DNA of 64,000 bases, from NCBI RefSeq assembly GCF_019449565.1, contig NZ_JAGRPM010000027.1, positions 1-64,000 on the forward strand, written 5' to 3'. Source of the DNA: Rhodoblastus sp. Its GTDB lineage: Bacteria > Pseudomonadota > Alphaproteobacteria > Rhizobiales > Beijerinckiaceae. Position 1 is the first letter of the stretch. The number at the start of each line of letters is the position of its first letter. Made by a program: the position numbers and the translations under genes. The notes beneath the pieces were generated by a model, which was not told the origin of the DNA, searched no databases, and saw only the letters and a list, made by a program, of their open reading frames with translations. Of the stretch, positions 28,198 to 37,168 are shown piece by piece.

Positions 28198-29966
28198 GTA
28201 TGGCATTCGGGTCGTCCTCGGCGCTACCGAGGGGCACGCAGCTCAATGGGATTTATGAGATCGACGAGCCGTTGGCGACCGGCGGCATGGGCGAGATCTA
28301 TAGCGGCCACGCCATCCAGACCGGCGACAAGGTCGCGATCAAGCTGATCCGCGCCGAGCTCGCCGAGGATGAAGCCGCCCTGGCTCTGTTTCGCCGCGAA
28401 GCGTCGGCCTTGCACAGCATCCATCACGAAGCGATCGTGCGCTATTTCGTCTTTTCGATCGATCCAACCTTGCAGCGACCCTATCTGGCGATGGAGTTCG
28501 TCGAGGGCGAGCCGCTTTCCGATATTCTGCGCGACGGCCGCCTTGCCTTGGCCGATGTTCTAGCTCTGAAGACGCGGGTCGCGTCCGGGCTTCATGCGGC
28601 GCATCTGGCGGGAATTGTTCATCGCGATATCGCGCCCGATAATATTCTCGTGAAAAATCACGATTTTTCATCCGCGCGGATCATTGATTTCGGCATTGCC
28701 CGCTCGACCAAGCCGGGCGAGGCCACGGTCATCGGCAGCGGCTTCGCCGGCAAGTTCAATTACGTCTCGCCCGAACAGCTTGGTCTATACAATGGCGAGG
28801 TCACCGCCCGTTCCGACATTTATTCTTTTGGCCTCGTCCTGGCTTACGCCTGTCTTGGCAAGCGCATCGACATGGGCGGGTCGCAGGTCGAAGTGATCGA
28901 GAAACGTCGCGCCGTTCCCGATCTCCACGGCGTTTATCCAGAGATGCGGCCGCTGCTGGCGCGCATGCTCAGTCCAGATCCAGCCCTTCGTCCGCAGACC
29001 ATGCTCGAGGTCGCGACTTGGACGCCCCGCGCCAAGGCGCCGGCCGAAGAGCGGACCATGATCAAGCTGCCGCCCACGGCGCAAGCGGCGGGCAAACTCG
29101 TATCGTCATCGGCGCCTCAGCTGGCGATCGCCGTCGGCGGCGACAGTCTTTGGCCGAACAGGGGACGCCTCCTCGGTGGCGGCGCTCTGCTGCTCGCGAT
29201 TGCGGCCGCCGGTCTTGTCTACCATTTCGCCAGCACCGGACCAGCGCCAAAGCCCATTCCTGCGACGGTTCCGGAAACGGAAAGAAAGGACGAGGCCGCT
29301 GCGCCGACGTCACCTCCGCCGCCGCCGGGACAGCAATTTGCCGGGGCCGCGTCGGCCGATGAGATCCGGGACTTCATCGCGCATTACCCTTCCGGCGACT
29401 GCACCTTTCTTGCGCCGGTGAAGGTGACGGGCGCCGGCGCTCAGGTCGATGGCGTCGGCGTCGACGACAAGGCCTTCGTCGCCTTCGACAAGGCCTTCAA
29501 GACCGTCACGCGGGTGGAGGCGGATATAGCTGTCCGGGCGATCGCGCCCGCGCAATGCCCTGCGGTTGATTTCCTGACGCGCAGCGGCGGCAGCGCCATG
29601 GATGGGCCGAAGCTCTCGTTGCGCAAGGCGTCGATACGGAGCGGCGACGTGCTGACGGGCGATATCGCGAGCGACCAGCCTCATCTCGAACTTGTCATCG
29701 TCGATGATGACGGACGGGTCTATAATGTCACGTCGCGAATGCGCGGGGAGGGGGCCAACCGCGTTTTCGCGATGCGATTGCAAAAGGCGGCGGCGGCGGC
29801 GCGTGCCCATCCGATGCTGCTCCTTGCAATCGCGAGTCCGACGCCGCTGACATCGCTCGCCATCAAGGAGCCGATGGAGGCCAAGGCTTTCTTTGCATCG
29901 GCGGCCTCAGAACTCGAAGGTTTGACCGGCGTTAAGACGTCGATGGCTTATTTTCAGATCGAATAG
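28194..29966 (+). CDS. ppkA: T6SS Ser/Thr protein kinase PpkA
   Basis: A 590-residue membrane kinase that phosphorylates the FHA protein to start T6SS assembly. The kinase domain (residues 20-275) has the ATP lysine in VAIK (Lys50), the catalytic HRD at 143-145 (VHRDIAPDNIL), DFG at 165-167 and SPEQ. A membrane segment spans residues 327-346 (LLGGGALLLAIAAAGLVYHF). The periplasmic part is proline-rich and then a beta-rich sensor-like domain, different from the von Willebrand type A tail of Pseudomonas PpkA. The GTG overlaps the pppA stop; an ATG lies two codons later. Confidence 0.95.
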   Translation: MSMAFGSSSALPRGTQLNGIYEIDEPLATGGMGEIYSGHAIQTGDKVAIKLIRAELAEDEAALALFRREASALHSIHHEAIVRYFVFSIDPTLQRPYLAMEFVEGEPLSDILRDGRLALADVLALKTRVASGLHAAHLAGIVHRDIAPDNILVKNHDFSSARIIDFGIARSTKPGEATVIGSGFAGKFNYVSPEQLGLYNGEVTARSDIYSFGLVLAYACLGKRIDMGGSQVEVIEKRRAVPDLHGVYPEMRPLLARMLSPDPALRPQTMLEVATWTPRAKAPAEERTMIKLPPTAQAAGKLVSSSAPQLAIAVGGDSLWPNRGRLLGGGALLLAIAAAGLVYHFASTGPAPKPIPATVPETERKDEAAAPTSPPPPPGQQFAGAASADEIRDFIAHYPSGDCTFLAPVKVTGAGAQVDGVGVDDKAFVAFDKAFKTVTRVEADIAVRAIAPAQCPAVDFLTRSGGSAMDGPKLSLRKASIRSGDVLTGDIASDQPHLELVIVDDDGRVYNVTSRMRGEGANRVFAMRLQKAAAAARAHPMLLLAIASPTPLTSLAIKEPMEAKAFFASAASELEGLTGVKTSMAYFQIE

Positions 29967-30027
29967 CCCGCCCGACCGGCGAGCCGAGAGATGGACGGAT
30001 CGACCAGGATGAAACCAGGACCGGGCC

Positions 30028-31800
30028 ATGAAGCCGCTCGTTGATCTTGCCCTTAGCGCCGGAGGCCTGGCGACGCGCGCACGCGGATCGGCGATGGTCT
30101 GTTGTCTGGCGCTCGCCTGTCTTTTTGCGGACGCCGAAGCCAGGGCCGCGACGCGCGCGCTCCTTATCGGCGTCGACGCTTACCAGCATGTCCAGCCCCT
30201 GCGTGGCGCGGTCGCTGACGCGCGCGATGTGAAAAAGGCCTTGCGTGGAATCGGCGTCGAGGATCTTCGCCTCCTGCTGGATGACCAGGCCAGCCGTGCA
30301 AACACGCTCGCGGCTTTCGAGGCGCTCGCCACGGCGACCCGTCCGGGCGACACGATCTTCATCACTCTGGCCGGTCATGGCGCGCAGGAGCCTGAGCGCA
30401 TCAAGGGATCGGAACCCGATGGAATGGACGCGGTCTTCCTGCTGCCATCCTTCGATCCAAAAGATCCCGATGGCGCGTCGGAAAAAATTCTGGCGACGGA
30501 ATTTAATCATTACATCAGGAAAATCGAAGCGGCTGGCGGCCGGGTTGTTTTTGTCGCCGATAGCTGCTCGGGTGGCGGACTGGCGCGGGAGGTCGATCCG
30601 CGCGGGGCCGAGATGGTCTATCGAACGGTCAGATATGAGCCGATCAAGGACCATCTTGTCAGCGTAGCCGACCGCGAGGACGCGTTCGCGTCCATGAATG
30701 ATTTTCGCCACTCGATCTTTCTTGCCGCCGTCGACAAGAAGTCGCGCGTCGCCGAGTTGAAGATCGCGGGCGCCGGCTATCGCGGCGCGCTTTCCTATGC
30801 TTTTTCGCGCGCGCTCGAGGGCGCCGCCGATGTCGATGGCGACGGCAGGATCACCGCAGACGAGATCTTCGCCTATGTGCGTCAGGTCGCGCATCAGCTC
30901 AGCAATCAGCGTCAGGTCGTCGTGCTGGAGCGCCCGGCCCAGCAGGACCCCCGTCAATATGTGGTGGCCGAACTGACGCGCGGCATTGCGGTTCGCCCGT
31001 TCGCGGCTGCGGTGTCTCCCGGTGAAGGCCTTGTGATTTCGTCTGCGGATCCTGATCAGGACGACATTTCGCCATCGCCCGGCGCCGGCGCGCCGGTCAC
31101 GGCCGCCGCCCCGGCGTCCGGCCCGCCGGCGGTCGCTCTGGTCGCGACGCGGCCCGGTCCGAACCGCGCGCCGCCCGGCGCCATGGTCCGACTGGCCTCG
31201 CTGGACGGCCAGAACGCCGCGCTGGTCGCTGTGGCGCAGCAGGGGCAGGTCGCGCTCGTCGCGCCAAACGCCAATCCGGATCTGGTCTGGGACCCGCGCA
31301 CGCATGATGTTCTTGCGGGGGCCGATGTTATCGCGCGAAATATTGATATTTCGGACCTTTCAGGCGTTGTCGAGCGCACGATGGTTCTCGAATGGCTGAA
31401 ACAGCGGGCCGCCAGCGGAGCGCAGACCGTCAGGCTGCTGCCGGGCGATAATCTGCATGCGAAGGGCACGCATGTTGAAATTGAAGTTAGTGATTTAACA
31501 GGGCGTTATCTGGTGTTGTTCAACCTTTCTGGCAACGGAAATGTGCAGCTGCTCTATCCGCTCGGATCGGATCCGCCCCAGCGCATAGACCCGAAATATT
31601 CCGTCGCGTTACAGGTGCGGGAGCCTTTCGGCGCCGATCTGATCGTGGCCGCCACCGCCAATCAACGGCTAAGCGAGCTCGAGCGCCTGTTGCGCCAGTC
31701 ATCGCGCAGGATCAGTCCGCAGAAACTCGCCGATGTTCTTTCAAGGGACGAATCGCAAGGCCTTCGACTTGGATTTGTCGGTCTCTTCACCTCACCCTGA
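30028..31800 (+). CDS. Exported caspase-like protease (peptidase C14) with DUF4384-like tail
   Basis: A 590-residue protein with a signal peptide (about residues 20-40, cleavage near ARA-ATRA). The caspase p20-like domain begins at RALLIGVDAY and carries the catalytic pair: His117 in TLAGHGAQ and Cys180 in VADSCSGGG. A proline/alanine-rich linker follows at about residues 335-400, then a C-terminal beta domain like DUF4384 (YLVLFNLSGNGNVQLLYP..VALQVREPFGADL, in part). It starts 61 bases after ppkA and appears to belong to the same transcript. The substrate is unknown; a periplasmic target tied to T6SS signalling is inference. Confidence 0.9.
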   Translation: MKPLVDLALSAGGLATRARGSAMVCCLALACLFADAEARAATRALLIGVDAYQHVQPLRGAVADARDVKKALRGIGVEDLRLLLDDQASRANTLAAFEALATATRPGDTIFITLAGHGAQEPERIKGSEPDGMDAVFLLPSFDPKDPDGASEKILATEFNHYIRKIEAAGGRVVFVADSCSGGGLAREVDPRGAEMVYRTVRYEPIKDHLVSVADREDAFASMNDFRHSIFLAAVDKKSRVAELKIAGAGYRGALSYAFSRALEGAADVDGDGRITADEIFAYVRQVAHQLSNQRQVVVLERPAQQDPRQYVVAELTRGIAVRPFAAAVSPGEGLVISSADPDQDDISPSPGAGAPVTAAAPASGPPAVALVATRPGPNRAPPGAMVRLASLDGQNAALVAVAQQGQVALVAPNANPDLVWDPRTHDVLAGADVIARNIDISDLSGVVERTMVLEWLKQRAASGAQTVRLLPGDNLHAKGTHVEIEVSDLTGRYLVLFNLSGNGNVQLLYPLGSDPPQRIDPKYSVALQVREPFGADLIVAATANQRLSELERLLRQSSRRISPQKLADVLSRDESQGLRLGFVGLFTSP

Positions 31801-31809
31801 AGCCGCGCC

Positions 31810-32475
31810 ATGTGGAAATGCTCATCCTTGCTCGTCTTGTGGTTCGGTCTGGCGCCGGCGCTGTCGGTCGCGGCGGAGCAGTCGGAGGGCCTCACGCGCG
31901 CCGTCCGCGTGATCGCGCCGGAGCCCAAGGCGCTCGATGAAGGGACGCCGGAAGGGCCAGTGCCTACGCCGCCGGAACAGCCGCGACTGGCCAATAGCGC
32001 CGGCTTGACGCTCGAGATCTTGCCCGGAGCGGCAACGTCCATCGGGACTCGTCTGAGTTTTCGGGTCGGCGCGAGAAAGAAGGGCTATGTGATCCTTGTC
32101 GATGTCGCGGCGGATGGGAAATTGACGCAGATCTTTCCCAATGTTCTGTCGCTGGCCAAGACCGACGGGCGCAGTCCCGAAACGAACGAAATACCCGCTG
32201 GGCGGCAGATCAACATTCCCGCGCAAGGATCGAAAACCTATGAATTTGTCGCCTCGCCGCCGAGAGGCGTCGGATTGGCGATGGCGATCTTCAGCGAGAC
32301 GCCGCTCGAACTGGTCGACCTTCCCGACGTGCCTGCCGATCTCGCCGGCAAAACCGGCGAGGCCGAATTTGTCCGCGACGCCGCCAATGGGCTCAAGATC
32401 CTCGCCGCCGATCAGACCGCAGGCTTCCAGGATCCGAAATTCTCTTTCGAAGCCCGCTATTATGTCATTCGCTAG
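31810..32475 (+). CDS. Exported DUF4384 protein
   Basis: A 221-residue protein with a signal peptide (CSSLLVLWFGLAPALSVAA) that starts nine bases after the caspase-like gene. The core matches the DUF4384 pattern: LSFRVGARKKGYVILVDVAADGKLTQIFPN and IPAQGSKTYEFVASPP (both partly quoted), the same fold as the C-terminal part of the preceding caspase-like protein. The function of DUF4384 is not known; it occurs with bacterial caspase-like proteins and kinases. It is the last gene of the plus-strand T6SS operon. Confidence 0.87.
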   Translation: MWKCSSLLVLWFGLAPALSVAAEQSEGLTRAVRVIAPEPKALDEGTPEGPVPTPPEQPRLANSAGLTLEILPGAATSIGTRLSFRVGARKKGYVILVDVAADGKLTQIFPNVLSLAKTDGRSPETNEIPAGRQINIPAQGSKTYEFVASPPRGVGLAMAIFSETPLELVDLPDVPADLAGKTGEAEFVRDAANGLKILAADQTAGFQDPKFSFEARYYVIR

Positions 32476-32496
32476 TTCTGGCTAATCGACGTCGAA

Positions 32497-32859
32497 CTAA
32501 TCGACGTCAACCTGGACCTGCCCGGCGAATTGAATCATGATGACGCCGCCGACCGCACAAGGCAGCACGTCGCAATCGCGCAAATTTGGAAAGCCCTGAA
32601 TGGTGTTGGTGGGCGATCCGGGCGACCATGGCCCTATCGTGGCCGGGACGCATGGGGTCGGGACGCCCAGCGCGGCTGCGGTGAGCGTCGCGCATACGCC
32701 GAAGGGCGTGATATTGGCGATCGGCGCGAAATCCATGATGGTCGCGGCGAGCTGGCTGGAGCAGAAAACCGTCTGATTGCTGGTGCCAAGGATCGGCGTC
32801 GGCATGGCTCCCATGCTGCAGTAACACATGCCGAGTTGGTTGATGACCTGAAGCGGCAT
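32497..32859 (-). CDS. PAAR-like protein, DUF4280 family
   Basis: A 120-residue protein whose layout fits DUF4280, a family with a PAAR-like fold expected to cap the VgrG spike. Characteristic pieces are GMCYCSMGAMPTPI near the start, IMDFAPIANITPFGVC in the middle and PTPCVPATIGPW, with a cysteine pair and closing DVLPCAVGGVIMIQF strand. Six cysteines are spread along the chain. No classical PAAR gene is present in the window, so this is the best candidate for the spike tip. It converges on the DUF4384 gene (21-base gap). The ATG at 32859 has only a weak ribosome site. Confidence 0.82.
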   Translation of the reverse strand: MPLQVINQLGMCYCSMGAMPTPILGTSNQTVFCSSQLAATIMDFAPIANITPFGVCATLTAAALGVPTPCVPATIGPWSPGSPTNTIQGFPNLRDCDVLPCAVGGVIMIQFAGQVQVDVD

Positions 32860-32992
32860 ATCAGATCCGATCTGATTGCTTTGCGCGTGGGCCTATCATA
32901 GCCTCGAATTCCGGCGATCGGTAGTGCCGCTTGCTTCCCGAATTCGTGAGGCTGCGACATGTTTGGCCGTCGTCGAAAGCGCGGGAGAGACG

Positions 32993-34054
32993 ATGCGGTA
33001 TTTGACTGCGGCCGGACTGCTCCTGCTTGCCGGGCCGTTTGCCTTGCTGACGGCGCCCGGCGCATCGGGCTCGGAATCGCTGATCGAATTGCCCACGGGA
33101 GGCATCGCGTTTTCGAAATTGTCCGACCGGGCGTCATTCGCCCTGGAATCGGAAAATATCGTCATTACGCCGACCAATGTCGCCATCAGCTACGCCGTCG
33201 CCAACAAGGGCGCCGCGCCGCTCGAAATGGTGCTGGAGTTTCATTTCCCCGATCTCGACTTTTCCGATCCTGACGCCCAATACGCAATCCCGGGGTCGGA
33301 TCCGGTCAATTTCCTTGGGGCTTCGCTCCAGATCGACGGCAAGCTTGCGAGTTTCTCCTTTACCCAGAAGGCGCTGCTCGACGGCAAGGATGTGACAGCT
33401 GTTTTGCGTCAGTCCAAAATCGCGCTCGCGCCGGTCGGCGCCTTCCAGAACCAACTTGCCGCTACGCCGCAAGCTTTGCGCGAAAAGCTTTCCAGCCAGG
33501 GTCTGATCGTGGAGTCCGGAGCGTCCGTCGATGGCCAGCCGTTGTTTTTCCCGTCCTGGACAGTGACGACCAACGCCACGCGAAAGGCGGTTGTGCCGCC
33601 GATGGGCGTGGCGAGGATCGATCTGAACTATCTGACCAGCCTTGGCGCGAGTCCCGATACAGCGCTCAGGAAGGCCCTGCGCGAGCAGAAAGGCCTTGAG
33701 GCCGAGGTCAAGGCGAAACGCGCGACCTATTGCGTCGACGACGGATTTTTGGGAGGTCTCGACAAATTGGCCGGCGCTGACGAAGCGAATGCAGGCGGCG
33801 TGTCGGAAATGCGCATTTGGCTGCAAATGAATCCGGCCGCCGCGCCGGCTGCTCATTTCAAACTTGTTGTCGACAAGGCGAAGGACCGGCGCATCGTCTC
33901 CTTCTGTCAGAACAATCTGAAAAAGGCCTCGGCGACGTCCTTTGAAATGCGAAGTGACAATTACACTCCGGCGCCCGAGCTCAGGGTGCTGTTGATCGAA
34001 AGACGCGCCAATCGTCCTGTCGAGCCCGGCGTGGCGGGGCCGCCGCCCAAATAG
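32993..34054 (+). CDS. Exported DUF4424-family protein
   Basis: A 353-residue protein starting MRYLTAAGLLLLAGPFALL, a signal peptide, with GGGAGAG just before the ATG. Longer upstream frames are rejected because they bury the signal peptide. The mature sequence resembles DUF4424: an N-terminal beta domain (ITPTNVAISYAVANKGAAP, VLEFHFPDLDFSDPD) and a middle part with FPSWTVTTNATRKAVVPPMG and a Cys-containing YCVDDGF. The family is periplasmic and of unknown function. It converges with the second caspase-like gene at ten bases. Confidence 0.83.
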   Translation: MRYLTAAGLLLLAGPFALLTAPGASGSESLIELPTGGIAFSKLSDRASFALESENIVITPTNVAISYAVANKGAAPLEMVLEFHFPDLDFSDPDAQYAIPGSDPVNFLGASLQIDGKLASFSFTQKALLDGKDVTAVLRQSKIALAPVGAFQNQLAATPQALREKLSSQGLIVESGASVDGQPLFFPSWTVTTNATRKAVVPPMGVARIDLNYLTSLGASPDTALRKALREQKGLEAEVKAKRATYCVDDGFLGGLDKLAGADEANAGGVSEMRIWLQMNPAAAPAAHFKLVVDKAKDRRIVSFCQNNLKKASATSFEMRSDNYTPAPELRVLLIERRANRPVEPGVAGPPPK

Positions 34055-34063
34055 CTCTCCCCC

Positions 34064-35926
34064 TTACCGGCGCAATCCGCCGCCGGTCGCCTGGAGCTTG
34101 ACGACCTGTTCGGCCGCGCTCTTGCGCGCGGATGCGCAGGTCGCTTTCAAGGCGAAGTCTTTCAGAGCCGCGAGGTCGTTCTTGTCGATCTTGTTCAGGG
34201 TCTGGCCTTCGTCGGCGCAGATCTTCGCCTCTGTGGGCGCCAGCTCCGCCAGGATCTTGTCGATCGATTGGGCGAGACCGGGGCAGGTAACCTGCGCCTT
34301 GAGTTTTTCGAGGCCATCCTTCTGCTTCCTGGCCGAAAGGCGATTGAAATCAGCTGTCTCGCGGGCGCAGTTTTCGTCTTGCTTCTCCCGCGCCGCATCC
34401 TGTTCGATCTGCTGCCGCTTTTCCTGTTCGAGCGCGGCGAGCCTCGTCCGAACCTTTTCAAGGCTATCCGCTTCGGGTTTTTGACTGGAAAGGCGCTCGG
34501 CGGCCAAGGCTTCCGCCGCGCGCTTCTCGGCGGCAAGGCGCTCCTGTTCGCGTTTCTCGGCCGCCAGGCGTTCCACCTCCTGACGAATGCGTTCGCGTTC
34601 GGCCGTGGCGAGCCGTTCGGCGTCGATCCGCTTCCGCTCCTGCGCCTCGGCGGCGAGGCGCTCGGCTTCCTTTTTGTCTTCCTCAAGCTTCAGTGCGGCC
34701 AGACGCTGCTTGACCAGCTGTTCGGCGGCCAGTCTTTCGACTTCTTTCCGCTCGTTCTCGAGGATTTGCGCGGCCTGACGCGCTTTTTCGAGCTCTTCCT
34801 GTTCGCGCTTTTTGGCTTGGAGCGCCTCGGCCTGCCGCCGTTCCGCTTCCAGGCGCTCCTGTCCCTGCCGGGCTATCGCCAGGCGGTCGATTTCGGCCTG
34901 TTCCTGATCGCGCTTTTCTGCCGCCTGCCTTTTCGCTTCGACTTCCTGGAAGCGCCGGCGCTCGGCTTCGAGAGCGGCGATCTGCCGGTTCATCTCTTCG
35001 CGTTCGCGCCGCACGCCTTCGAGCACATAGATACGGTTCTGAGCGTCGTTCACAAAAGGCGATGACGGAAACTTCGTAATGAAGTCATGGAGCTCGGATT
35101 CGCTCGCATTGGCGCCGATGCGACGCCAAAATCGCGCATCGTCGTCGCGCGTGTTGAGGTAAAAATCCTGCAGCAGCGAGATCGACAGTTCCGGCCTTTG
35201 CTTGCCGCCGGTCTGTTCATAAACGTCTTGGGCGACCCGGCGGAAGAGCGTCGCGATTTCAAGGTTTGGCTCCTTGAGGCGGCGAATGAGCGCTGACGAG
35301 AAGGGACTGTTGCGGCCGGATCCATCCTGCGCGACCTGATCGGCCTGGGTGGCGTAGGCGACGACCATTCCCTCGGTGCGGTCCAGCCGCGCCAGACCCC
35401 GGGTCAGCTCGACGGCTCTGGTCAAGCCGGCGGAGCGAACGATCAGTTTGTCGGACAGAGGATTGTTGCGGCAGGCGTCGAGGATCATGATCTTCACGCC
35501 GCTTGCCGCGCCGAGCGCGTCACGCACTTTCTCGATCGACAAGGTATTATATCTCAGACTGACTTCGTCTTCGAGATTGGCGTCGATCGGCAGAAGATAG
35601 TTCTGTCCCTTGAATTGCAGACCGTGGCCGGCGAAAAAGAACAACGCCACATCCGCGCCCTGGGACTTCCGCTCGAATTCCTCCAGCGCGGAGTCCAGAG
35701 CGCGCATGTCGGCGTTGGTCGCGGAAATGACGTCGAAATTCAGCCCGCGCAGCGTCTCCGCGAGATCGTGGGCGTCATTGGCCGGGTTGGAGAGTTTGGT
35801 GACGTGGGCATAGGCGGAATTGCCGAGAACGAGCGCGACGCGCTTGTCGGCGAATGCCGAAAGGCTGAAAAGCGACCAAAGCAGGACGCTCCAGGCAGCC
35901 AGCGCGATTTTGAATCCCGCGTTCAT
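34064..35926 (-). CDS. Exported caspase-like protease with long coiled coil
   Basis: A 620-residue protein. A signal peptide (residues 1-26, SLSAFA-DKR) precedes a p20-like caspase domain: RVALVLGNSAYAH, catalytic His101 in FFFAGHGLQ and Cys152 in MILDACRNNP. From about residue 290 to 540 it is a highly charged helix, full of EAERRR, ERLAAE and KREQE, predicted to be a very long coiled coil. A Cys-containing tail follows (CAREI-like, CPGL, CADE, CASARK), ending GGGLRR. It is the second caspase-like gene in the window. The cell-envelope rod could span or cluster partners; the target is unknown. Confidence 0.9.
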   Translation of the reverse strand: MNAGFKIALAAWSVLLWSLFSLSAFADKRVALVLGNSAYAHVTKLSNPANDAHDLAETLRGLNFDVISATNADMRALDSALEEFERKSQGADVALFFFAGHGLQFKGQNYLLPIDANLEDEVSLRYNTLSIEKVRDALGAASGVKIMILDACRNNPLSDKLIVRSAGLTRAVELTRGLARLDRTEGMVVAYATQADQVAQDGSGRNSPFSSALIRRLKEPNLEIATLFRRVAQDVYEQTGGKQRPELSISLLQDFYLNTRDDDARFWRRIGANASESELHDFITKFPSSPFVNDAQNRIYVLEGVRREREEMNRQIAALEAERRRFQEVEAKRQAAEKRDQEQAEIDRLAIARQGQERLEAERRQAEALQAKKREQEELEKARQAAQILENERKEVERLAAEQLVKQRLAALKLEEDKKEAERLAAEAQERKRIDAERLATAERERIRQEVERLAAEKREQERLAAEKRAAEALAAERLSSQKPEADSLEKVRTRLAALEQEKRQQIEQDAAREKQDENCARETADFNRLSARKQKDGLEKLKAQVTCPGLAQSIDKILAELAPTEAKICADEGQTLNKIDKNDLAALKDFALKATCASARKSAAEQVVKLQATGGGLRR

Positions 35927-36078
35927 GTCCCCAAATGTCCCGTTTCAGCCTCGAATTCTGGTGAATTGGAAACGTTTCAGAATACTACCAAAGCCGATCG
36001 CGGCATAGTCGCCATGAATTCGCGCGGCGCAAGCTTTGTTGGGAAGGTTACCGGGCCGGATCGCCAGTCGCGGCGATG

Positions 36079-37140
36079 CTATTTCTCGCGCACCACGCGA
36101 AATCCATTGGTGTAATAACGCACGTCAAAATCATATTTGAAACGCGATGCGGATCGCAGATAGCGCGGATCATTGTTGAATGAGCCGCCGCGCAGCACAC
36201 GCTCCTGGCATTGCGGCCTGGTCCAGGCGGAACCGTCCGTCGGCGCGGATTTATAGGAATCGTTCCAGCAATCCTCGACCCATTCGGCCGCGTTTCCCGA
36301 CATGTCGTAAAGATTGAAGCCATTCGCGGGGAATGAGCCGGTGGGAATGACGCCATTGTTCTTCGGGTCGTTGCAGCCGGAGCAATTGGCTCGGTTCGGC
36401 TCCATTTTGTCGCCCCAGGGATAGGTCGTTCGCGTTCCCGCGCGCGCGGCATATTCCCATTCGCTTTCACTCGGCAAGCGATAGGCCTTGCCCGTTTTCT
36501 GTTTCAGCCATGCGACATATTTCTGGGCGTCGCTCCAGTCGAGATTGGTCACCGGAAGCGAACCGGACGTCCCGCCCTGACGCGGCGGCGTATAGGCGCA
36601 GCCGCCCTCCGCGACGCACGCGCCCCATTCATCGACGGTGACCTCGCGCTGACCAATATAAAACGCATTGCGAATCGTCACCTGATGGACCGGGCCCTCG
36701 AAGGGGAACATCTCCGTCGATCCCATATTGAAGACGCCGGGCGGGACGAGCACGAGCGGCGGGCATTGCGGGCAGTCGCTGACGGTGGCGGAGGGGGAGG
36801 ACTTGTCGGCTTGCTGCGCGGCGGCTTCCGGCTCCTGTTTGGCGGGGGGAGTCTGAGCCGGCGGGCGACGGCCCTTCTTCTGGAGCTCCTGCAGACGGGC
36901 CCGGGCTTGCGCCGCAAAGAGACCGTCGGGATAGGCGTCGAGATAGATCCGGAAATCATCGGGGGATTCGCTGCCCTTGATGTTTTTCCAGAAACGAACC
37001 TCCAGAGAATCTTCCGGCTTTGCCTGCGCCAATAAAATGGCGGAGCGCAGGGCCTTGCCAGCCGCGACGGAAAGCGGCGCGGCTGCGCAAGACGGCGACG
37101 CAAGAGCGGTGGAAATCACGATGTAAGCAAGGAGCGCCAT
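36079..37140 (-). CDS. Exported SUMF1/FGE-fold protein lacking the FGE cysteines
   Basis: The protein is about 353 residues. The ATG at 37140 has AGGA nine bases upstream and opens a signal peptide (ALLAYIVISTALASPSCAAA); an ATG at 37179 overlapping the previous gene is the alternative. After a TPR-like N-terminal stretch (FWKNIKGSESPDDFRIYLDAYP) and proline linker comes the formylglycine-enzyme fold: VPPGVFNMGS, REVTVDEWGACV, RLPSESEWEYAARAG, FNLYDMSGNAAEWVED and RVLRGGSF. At the site of the SUMF1 catalytic cysteines (336 and 341) the sequence is GGSFNNDPRYLRSASR, without cysteine, so it should not oxidise sulfatases. It may bind ligands or proteins. Confidence 0.88.
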   Translation of the reverse strand: MALLAYIVISTALASPSCAAAPLSVAAGKALRSAILLAQAKPEDSLEVRFWKNIKGSESPDDFRIYLDAYPDGLFAAQARARLQELQKKGRRPPAQTPPAKQEPEAAAQQADKSSPSATVSDCPQCPPLVLVPPGVFNMGSTEMFPFEGPVHQVTIRNAFYIGQREVTVDEWGACVAEGGCAYTPPRQGGTSGSLPVTNLDWSDAQKYVAWLKQKTGKAYRLPSESEWEYAARAGTRTTYPWGDKMEPNRANCSGCNDPKNNGVIPTGSFPANGFNLYDMSGNAAEWVEDCWNDSYKSAPTDGSAWTRPQCQERVLRGGSFNNDPRYLRSASRFKYDFDVRYYTNGFRVVREK

Positions 37141-37168
37141 GATGACGTTCCTGATGAACGCCGACGAA

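Noticed and set aside
28194..31800. Kinase plus caspase considered as an anti-phage abortive-infection module
   Set aside because: The kinase overlaps pppA and belongs to the T6SS control set, and the caspase has a signal peptide, which fits poorly with cytosolic phage defence.
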